Origin: Stomoxys calcitrans
Lineage: Eukaryota > Arthropoda > Insecta > Diptera > Muscidae
Assembly (NCBI RefSeq): GCF_963082655.1
Contig: NC_081552.1
Coordinates: 99,149,823-99,213,822, forward strand
Length of the DNA: 64,000 bases
Direction: 5' to 3'
Shown piece after piece: positions 57,032-64,000 of this stretch. A program made the position numbers and the translations under genes. Under the pieces are notes generated by a model that had not been told where the DNA came from, searched no databases, and was given only the letters and a program-made list of their open reading frames with translations. Each line of letters opens with the position of its first letter. The stretch's first letter is position 1.

Positions 57032-58800
57032 GGAAATGGAAAGACGTGAGTGCGAGCGAATTGAGATATACAGGAGTCAGAATGAAGTCCGGAAATTCTA
57101 CCAAAGAATTAAACACCAAACCGATGGCTTTGGTGCAGGCACATCCTCCTGCAGAGACAAAGAAGGAAATCTGGTAACTGACACAGACAACATGCAGAGG
57201 ATATGGAAAGAACATTTTACCCAACTGCTAGTGTCCGACGTTGGCGGCGAAGAGGATACCGCAGAACCAATTCCTGATGATGGTATAGAATGTTTACCTC
57301 CTAGTCAGAATGAGGTCCAAGTAGAAGTGACCCGACTAAAAAACAACAAGACAGCAGGAGCCGACGGGTTACCCGCTGAACTATTTAAGACCGGAGGCGA
57401 CACGCTGATAAGGCGTATGCATCAGCGTATCTGCGCAATCTGGCTAGAAGAACGCATATCCGATGATTGGAACCTCAGCATACTATGTCCCGTACACAAG
57501 AAAGGAGACAAGACTGAATGTGCCAACTACAGAGGAATAAGTCTCCTCCCCATCGCATACAAGATACTCTCGAGCGTACTGTGTGAAAGATTAAAACCTA
57601 AAGTCAATGAGATAATTGGGACCTATCAATGCGGTTTTAGACCTGGTAAATCCACCCTAGACCAGATATTCACACTGCGCCAAATCCTGGAAAAGACCCG
57701 AGAAGGACAAATCAACACCAACCACCTCTTTGTTGACTACAAAGCCGCCTTCGATACTCCTTTACGTTCAAAGGTACTTCAAGCCATGTCTGAGTTTGGT
57801 ATCCCTGCAAAATTAATAAGACTCTGCAGGAAGACACTTGCTGATACGCGTTCCTCAGTAAGAATAGGAAAGAATCTCTCCGAATCATTTAATACCAAAC
57901 GAGGTTTCAGACAAGGAGACGGCCTATCGTGTGATCTCTTTAATATCCTGCTGGAGAAGATTATACGAGATGCAGAAGTGAATAGATATGGCACACTAAT
58001 CACAAGAGAGCACATGCTACTTGCCTATATATCAATATCGATATAGAATCGAAAGAGAGTCAGTGAAAATGGGTCTGGCAGTAAATGGAGATAAGACGAA
58101 ATGGATGGTCTCCACTCCCAAAAAGCCTTGTACAACCGAGCAGACAAAGAACATGGAGAAAGTTGGGAACCACAACTTTGAGATAGTCAGTAACTTTATC
58201 TACCTCGGCACCGCCGTAACCGAAACGAATGACACCAGTTTTGAGATAAAGCGAAGAATAATACTGGCAAACAGATGCTACTTTGGACTAAGTAAGCAGT
58301 TTAAAAACAAGGCCACCTCTCGACAGACGAAGACTACACTTTACAAGACACTGATACTACCCGTGCTGTTATATGGTTCTGAAGCATGGGTACTTGTGAA
58401 AGCAGATAAGGCAGTGCTTGGAGTATTTGAGAGAAAGATTCTTCGTAAAATATATGGACCAGTTTGCGTTAACGGAGAATATAGGCGACGCATGAACCAC
58501 GAGCTGTATGAGCTGTATGACGACGATAGCATAGTTACACGCATCAAAATACAACGGCTGCGTTGGCTAGGTCATGCTGTCAGAATGGATGAAGAAGCTC
58601 CAGCAAAGAAGTCTTTTGAAGACAAACACGGTGGGAACCGGGAAGACCAAAAGCCCGATGGAAAATCAAGTTGTGGGAGACACCTCGAAACTTGGTGTCA
58701 GAGATTTTAGAATGAGCGCAGAAGATCGAGGCGCTTGGAACGCTATTCTACGTTCGGCTAGTGGAAGAAATATTCTGTCATAGCCAATTAAAGTAAGTAA
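57032..58800 (+). pseudogene. RTE-type LINE reverse transcriptase, core deleted
   Basis: From 57032 to about 58020 an open frame holds the fingers and palm: KTAGADGLPAELFKTGGD, CPVHKKGDKTECANYRGISL, IIGTYQCGFRPGKSTLDQIF, FVDYKAAFD (motif A aspartate present), GFRQGDGLSCDLFNILLE. At HMLLAY the frame ends in YISISI; the expected YADD and about 60 residues after it are missing, and the thumb resumes in another frame near 58045 (ERESVKMGLAVNGDKTKWM). It continues to ILPVLLYGSEAW, GEYRRRMNHELYELYDDD and a frameshift near 58670 before AWNAILRSASGR. The 3' end is CATAGCCAATTAAAGTAAG, then the target duplication. Role: reverse transcription of the element RNA; the active site is lost. Confidence 0.92.
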
Positions 58801-60919
58801 GGTTAAATTTAGGATTGGAACACACGAACTTTACTTCTGGTTTATATATAGAAGTCGAAACTCGGAAAGGGAGGTTTCCTTAAGCGGCTTTGACTCCCTT
58901 TCCGACTCAATAACTACAATCTTAGAGGATTTGGCGTCTGAACAAAAATGCCAATACCGAAATGCTTCGCAAAAAGGCAAGAACTTCGTGTGCCAGTATA
59001 CTTAGACAAGAAAAGTTTCTTTACGAACAGCGTCTTCGTACCAATATTATTGCTTCTCGAGAGGAAGCAAGAGCTTCTGGTCATTCGTAAAAATAGTAAA
59101 GGGCAGCCCATCGGCAATCCCAACGCTTGTTAAGGATGATCAGGTATTTACTGAACCGGTTGATAAGGCTAATCTACTGGCTGAAATGTTTGCAGAAAAT
59201 TCTTCCTTGCCGTTAAGCAATCAACCATTCCCCGTAATTGACAGTGTACCTAGTAACTAGATGCCTCAGATATTCTTTCGAACACGTGGAGTGAAAAGGG
59301 TCCTTGCGGATCTCGACGTTAATAAATCTCCGGGCCCAGACGGTATATCAACAAGTGTTGTCCTTTGTAAGTGTCCTTCGACGCTTGCTCGTTCACTACG
59401 CAACCTTTTCAACCTTGCTTACGGTGTGGGTGTTTTCCAAGCGCGTTGGAAGGTTGCGAACGTTCAGCCCATCCCCAAGAAAGGTGGGGCGAACAACCCT
59501 GCGAATTACCGGCCAATAGCGATATGCTCCGCGCTCTCCAAGGTAATGGAGAGTATGGTTAACCATCATCTTGTCAGATGCTTAGAGTCCAATGGCCTTC
59601 TTAGCGACAGACAGTATGGGTTCCGCAGAAATCGCTCTACGGGAGACCTAATGGCATTTTTGTCGGAACGATGGAGTCGCTCTTTCCACCAGTTAGGTGA
59701 GAGTAAGGTCGTGGCTCTGGATATCTCCAAGGCATTTGACAGGGCCTGGCACGGTGCTCTTTTATCAAAGCTTGTCGCTTTTGGTGTCGGTAATAACTTC
59801 GTTCGATTTATATCGAGCTTTCTCGACGATCGCACTATACGTTGTTGTAGATGGGTTCCCATCAGATGAGTATACATTGACCACAAGTGTACCACAAGGC
59901 TCCGTCCTTTCCCCTTCCCTTTTTCTTATTTTCATTGACGATCTATTAGGTCAGACTTCGAATCCAGTACACTCATTTGCCGATGACAATAGTCTGTGTC
60001 ATTCATATTCATTCGACCATAGGCCCAGTCCTCAAGAAATTGTGGACAGGAGGCGCATTATGGATGAGACGCTCTCCAAGGATTTGTTGGCCATTTCCGA
60101 GTGAGGCATAATGAACAAAGTAGACTTTAACGCACAGAAGACGCAGTGCTGTTTCTTGTTTCACAAGCGATTCACTGACCCACTTCAATCGTCGATATCT
60201 ATCGACGGTATAGATATTGATCAGTCAGATGCTCTTGATGTTCTTGGCATGAAGATACAATGTGATGTCCGTTGGTCAAATCACGTATTCGAAGTGTCGA
60301 AAGAAGCATTCAAGTGTTTGGGCTTTCTTAAGCGGTGCAAGAAATATTTCACCTCTTCTGATCTTCTCAATATCTATACTACCTACATCAGGCCGACGAT
60401 GGAATATAACTCTCATATGTGTACAGGAGCTCCAAAATCATCCTAGGAGCAACTTGACCGTGTTCAACGGAGATGGTGTTGATTGGGGACAGTAGGGTAT
60501 CCAACTCTATTGCTTCCCTTGAACATCGTCGGAATGTGGGTATCGTTTTATTGCTCTATCGTTATTTTCATGGCGTGTGTTCCAGGGATATTCGTCTTCT
60601 TATCCCCGACGACAGGATGTTCACCAGGAATAAACAACTTGCCAGAAACTCACACCCTGTTGTAATCGATTCGCCAGTCGACCGGACCATGCATTACCGA
60701 GAAAATTCATTTTTCGCCCGAACCATTCGTATGTGGAATCGACTTCCAGCTAATGTCTTTCCCACCGACATTGACGTTCAGAAATGTAAGACTAATATCA
60801 ATAAACATTACTCCCTATTTCCCCCTTCAACCCTTAACTTTCCTAATTGCCAACGCAATGCACTGCATATATACGGGGCATGCCCTGCGTGTTCGTTACG
60901 TGAAATACAAAAAAAAAAT
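58801..60919 (+). pseudogene. Jockey/CR1-like LINE reverse transcriptase (right of nested RTE)
   Basis: It resumes at the second GGTTAAATTTAGG with the endonuclease (WFIYRS...SLSDSITTILED), where an internal loss follows, then a linker (KSFWSFVKIVKGSP). From 59261 it holds the polymerase: NKSPGPDGIS, VQPIPKKGGANNPANYRPIAI, QYGFRRNRSTGDL, VVALDISKAFDRAWH (motif A). One frameshift near 59840 separates this from TSVPQGSVLSPSLFLIFIDDLL and SFADDNSLCHSY (motif C, FADD). A TGA at about 60103 replaces an expected tryptophan codon (AISE*G). Thumb and C-terminal regions follow with another stop near 60444 and a frame change, ending FFARTIRMWNRLPANVFPT. An A-run at about 60909-60918 marks the 3' tail. 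All catalytic aspartates are visible, but the frame is broken at least four times. Confidence 0.9.
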
Positions 60920-61716
60920 TGATTTAGAGGATGATTATGACAATATTGGGCTCGAATGAAAGGTTTTCCGGAGTTCATTACGAATATGGTCAGGAAGGAG
61001 GTACAAATGGACTCAAATGAAAGATATTCGGGAGTAGACTACAAATATGGCATAAAAAATGAGGTTTATGTAGCTGACGGTCGCCCCATCCCCGATAAGG
61101 CTCCCAAATGGGAGTATTGCTCGATCATAGCTTAATCCGATTACGAATGTGACATTAAACTTTTTGTCCAAGAATCTTGGTGGTGCTTTACCTCCTAAAA
61201 TCGCCTCCAATAGATTATTTGACCCATTAAAACAATAGGGAATCAAGTGATAGATTTTTTTGAGTCAGTCCGTCATTCAAATTTGTGCTCAAGTGGCAGA
61301 TGGGGTGTGGCGCACAACCCTCGTATAAACGCCCTCCACCAAACAGCAGTATACACCAATCATGATACATGGGGTTAAATTAAAGGTATAAGGTTATGGA
61401 TTGCGAATCTGTTCATTCTGTTCATATATTTAGCGGACCACCTAACCCAAAAACAGTCGATCAATAATAATGACTTAACAGGACACTATGTGATTTAAAT
61501 AATGCGTGGGGACACAAATAAATGAAGCCCGCCATAGCCTCAGAATTATGACGTTCAGCGCGATAGCAAACCATAACGTTACGGTTTCAACCATTTTTAG
61601 CTCATCTATAGACAAGACCAAACGACGTACCGCAGGCCAACACTTTTTTGTTCAAAAGTTTTATGTGGTTTAATAGTAAGAACTATCGCCATCGCACCAA
61701 ATATATAGATCGGCAA
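60920..61716 (+). mobile_element. Helitron-like fragment
   Basis: Starts mid-unit (GATTATGACAATATTGGGCT), with CGAATGAAAGG, GAGTAGACTACAAATATGGC and GTCGCCCCATCCCCGATAAG blocks, followed by the distinct 3' portion also seen at 28.0-28.5 kb (GTGGCAGATGGGGTGTGGCG, TCATCTATAGACAAGACC, CAACACTTTTTTGTTC). Cut at 61716 by the A-tail of a minus-strand LINE. Confidence 0.7.
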
Positions 61717-61919
61717 TTTTTTTTTACGCAGCCAACACGAAGTGGATGTCCCCTATGGATGCAGTGCATTGCGTTGGCGAGAGGAAATTATGAATTGGAG
61801 GGGAGAAAAGGGTGTAGTGCTTATTGACATTTGTCTCAAATCTTTGGATGTCTAAGTGGGTGGGTAAAACATAAGCCGGAAGTCGATTCCACATACAAAC
61901 GGTTCGGGCGAAATAAGAA
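61717..61919 (-). pseudogene. Jockey/CR1-like LINE, 3' end (second copy)
   Basis: Minus strand from 61919: NSYFARTVCMWNRLPAYVLP, then FETNVNKHYTLFSPP, and an A-run at 61717-61725. It aligns to the C-terminus and tail of the copy ending at 60919. It is separated from the rest of this copy (63237-64000) by a HINE-1. Confidence 0.88.
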
Positions 61920-63236
61920 TTTTTATACCCTCCACAATAGGATGGGGGGTATACTAATTTCGTCATTCTGTTTGTAACTACTCGAAATATTCGTCTGAGA
62001 CCCCATAAAGTATATATATTATTGATCGTCGTGATATTTTATGTCGATCTAGCCATGTCCGTCCGTCCGTCTGTATGTCGAAAGCACTCTAACTTCCGAA
62101 GGAAAAAAGCTTGCCGCTTGAAATTTTGCACAAATACTTCTTATTAGTGTAGGTCGGTTGGTATTGTAAATGGACCATATCGGTCTATGTTTTGATATAG
62201 CTGCCATATAAACCGATCTTGGGTCTTGACATCTTGAGCCTCTAGAGTGTGCACTTCTTTTCCGATTGGAATGAAATTTTGCACGACGTGTTTTGTTGTC
62301 ATATCCAATAACTGTGCCAAGTATGGTTCAAATCGGTCCATAACCTGATATAGCTGCCATATAAACCGATCTTGGGTCTTGACTTCTTGAGCCTCTAGAG
62401 TGCGCAATTCTTCTCCGATTGGAATGAAATTTTGCACGACGTGTTTTGTTATGATATCCAACAACTGTGCCAAGTATGGTTCAAATCGGTCCATAACCTG
62501 ATATAGCTGTCATATAAACCGATCTTGGGTCTTGACTTCTTGAGCCTCTAGAGGGCGCAATTCTTATCCGATTTGAATGAATTTTTGCACATTTTGTTAT
62601 GATATCCAACAATTGTGCCAAGTATGGTTCAAATCGGTTCAAAACCTGATATAGCTATCATATAAACAGACATGGGGACTTGACTTCTTGAGTTTCTAGA
62701 GGGCGCCATTCCTATCCGATTTGGCTGAAATTTTGCATGACCTATTTTATTCTTACTTTCAACTACTGTGTCAAATAAGGTTCAAATCGGTTCATAACCT
62801 GATATAGCTGTCATATAAACCGATCTGGGATCTTGATTTCTTGAGCCTGTAGAGGTCGCAATTATTATCCGATTCGCCTGAAATTTTGTACGACGGATTC
62901 TCTCATGACCATCAACATACGTGTATATTATGGTCTGAATCGGTCTATAGCCCGATATAGCTCCCATATAAATCGATCTCTCTATTTTACTTGTTTAGCC
63001 CCCAAAGGGCGCAATTCTTATTCGAATTGGCTGACATTTTACACAGGTCTCCAACATATAATTTAATTGTGGTCCAAACCGGACCATATCTTGATATCGC
63101 TCTAATAGCAGAGCAAATCTTTTCTTATATCCTTTTTTGCCTAAGAAGAGATGCCGGGAAAAGAACTCGACAAATGCGATCCATGGTGGAGGGTATATAA
63201 GATTCGGCCCGGCCGAACTTAGCACGCTTTTACTTG
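61920..63236 (-). mobile_element. HINE-1 element, full length, inserted in LINE
   Basis: Minus strand: head CAAGTAAAAGCGTGCTAAG at 63236, intact palindrome, subterminal repeat, about six internal repeats, a short (ACGG)n near 62057-62071, hairpin and TATAAAAA to 61920. In the 5' repeat, CTTGTTTAGCC replaces the usual CTTGAGCC. The interrupted LINE can be compared with the uninterrupted copy at 60690-60720. Confidence 0.94.
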
Positions 63237-64000
63237 TTTTTATAATGCATTGTGCCGTCCGCTGGGCAATCAATTACAAACGGGTGTGAGTTCCTGGAAT
63301 GTCTAATATCCCCGACATAATCCTTACATCAGGAATAAGAAGACGAATATCAGACGAACACACGCATTGAAAGTAGCGATAGAGCAGCGCCAAACAACCC
63401 ACATTGCGACGATGATGAAGGGGGGCAATAGAGTTGGATACCCCACTGTCCACAATCAACGCCATCGCTCTCCTCTGTACACGGTCCAGTAGCTCAAGGG
63501 ATGATTTTGAAGCTCCAGCCCATACATGTGAGTTGTACTCCATTTTCGGCCTTATGAAAGTGGTGTAGACTTTAAGAAGATTAGACGGAGTGAAGTAATT
63601 TTTACACCGTTTCAGGAAACCTAAACACTTGAATGCTTATTTCGAAACTTCAAATACATGTTTAGCCCAACGGACATCACTTTTCATTTTCATGCGCAGA
63701 ACATCAAGAGCTTCTGATTGCTCAACATCTACACCATTGATAGACAAAGATGATCGTAGTGGGTCAGCGAATCGTTTGGGTGGCAACAAGCAGCACTGAG
63801 TCTTCCGTGCATTAGAATCTACTCGATTCATTCGACCCCACTCAGAAATGGCCACCAAATCCTGGCAAAGCGTATCGTTCATAACTCGCCTCATGTCCTC
63901 AATCTCTCGAATGAGTACGAATGACAGAGATTACTGTCATCCACAAATGAGTAGATCGGATTCGACGTCTGACCCAACAGATCGTTGATGAAAATAAGAA
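63237..64000 (-). pseudogene. Jockey/CR1-like LINE reverse transcriptase (second copy), runs off window
   Basis: Minus strand from the window edge: LIFINDLLGQTSNPIYSF, then VDDSNLCHSYSF (motif C reading FVDD), a frame change near 63900, MNDTLCQDLVAISEWGRMNRVD (here the tryptophan codon is intact, unlike the other copy), TQCCLLPPKRFADPLRSSLSI, VLRMKMKSDVRWAKHVFEVSK, a stop and frame change near 63640, MEYNSHVWAGASKSSLELLDRVQRRAM, and IRLLIPDVRI. It continues past a HINE-1 at 61717-61919. Clearly the same family as 58801-60919, but an independent copy with its own lesions. Confidence 0.9.

Overview
The window looks like intergenic or heterochromatin-like DNA from a higher fly. The repeat types suggest a calyptrate muscoid such as a Stomoxys or Musca relative, but no host gene is present to confirm this. 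I found no intact host protein gene, rRNA, tRNA gene, CRISPR array or operon. Nearly everything is transposable-element DNA or repeats, and almost every long open frame is either a decayed transposon protein or a by-product of tandem repeats.

Most of the window is non-autonomous rolling-circle elements. (i) HINE/DINE-1/mini-me-like elements start CAAGTAAAA, carry a 15-bp TTCGGCCGGGCCGAA palindrome, have a subterminal inverted repeat (TATACCCTCCACCAT at the 5' side, its complement at the 3' side), contain 153-bp internal repeats and an (ACGG)n microsatellite, and end in a hairpin followed by TATAAAAA. At least four families occur: HINE-1 (head ...GCGTGCTAAG), HINE-2 (...GGCGTTAAG), HINE-3 (AACCAGTAAGGAAAG...) and a HINE-4-like group. 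(ii) Helitron-like elements have about 125-bp internal repeats and 3' ends with GGCGCAGCG followed by CTAG. No Rep/helicase reading frame is visible, so all depend on enzymes encoded elsewhere.

Layout: 1-4.3 kb nested HINEs and Helitron repeats; 4.3-5.7 kb a LINE remnant abutting an RTE 3' fragment; 6.3-9.1 kb two minus-strand HINE-1; 9.1-10.7 kb unassigned; 10.7-15.1 kb HINE-2, then HINE-1 inside HINE-3; 15.3-18.4 kb two Helitrons around a (TA)n tract, with a tRNA-derived SINE; 18.4-19.4 kb unassigned; 19.4-24.2 kb minus-strand HINE-1 cluster; 24.3-32.1 kb Helitrons, HINE-2 and HINE-3; 32.1-35.3 kb a minus-strand R1/LOA-like LINE with a mariner MITE inside; 35.3-44.5 kb mixed HINEs, Helitrons and a SINE; 44.7-46.4 kb a Jockey-like LINE; 46.4-52.6 kb an AT-rich degenerate minisatellite interrupted by three HINEs and a mariner; 52.6-60.9 kb a nested stack; 60.9-64 kb Helitron repeats and a second copy of the same LINE interrupted by a HINE.

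The most informative structure is 52.6-60.9 kb. A Jockey/CR1-like LINE was invaded by an RTE element, which left a 13-bp target duplication. That RTE was then invaded by a HINE-2 and a HINE-1, both without target duplication and exactly at positions where the flanking RTE frame continues. Together with short HINEs that begin at internal CAAGAAGT motifs, this gives an in-window record of how these rolling-circle elements insert and how shortened derivatives may arise. I see no new gene system; the novelty here lies in repeat structure and insertion behaviour.
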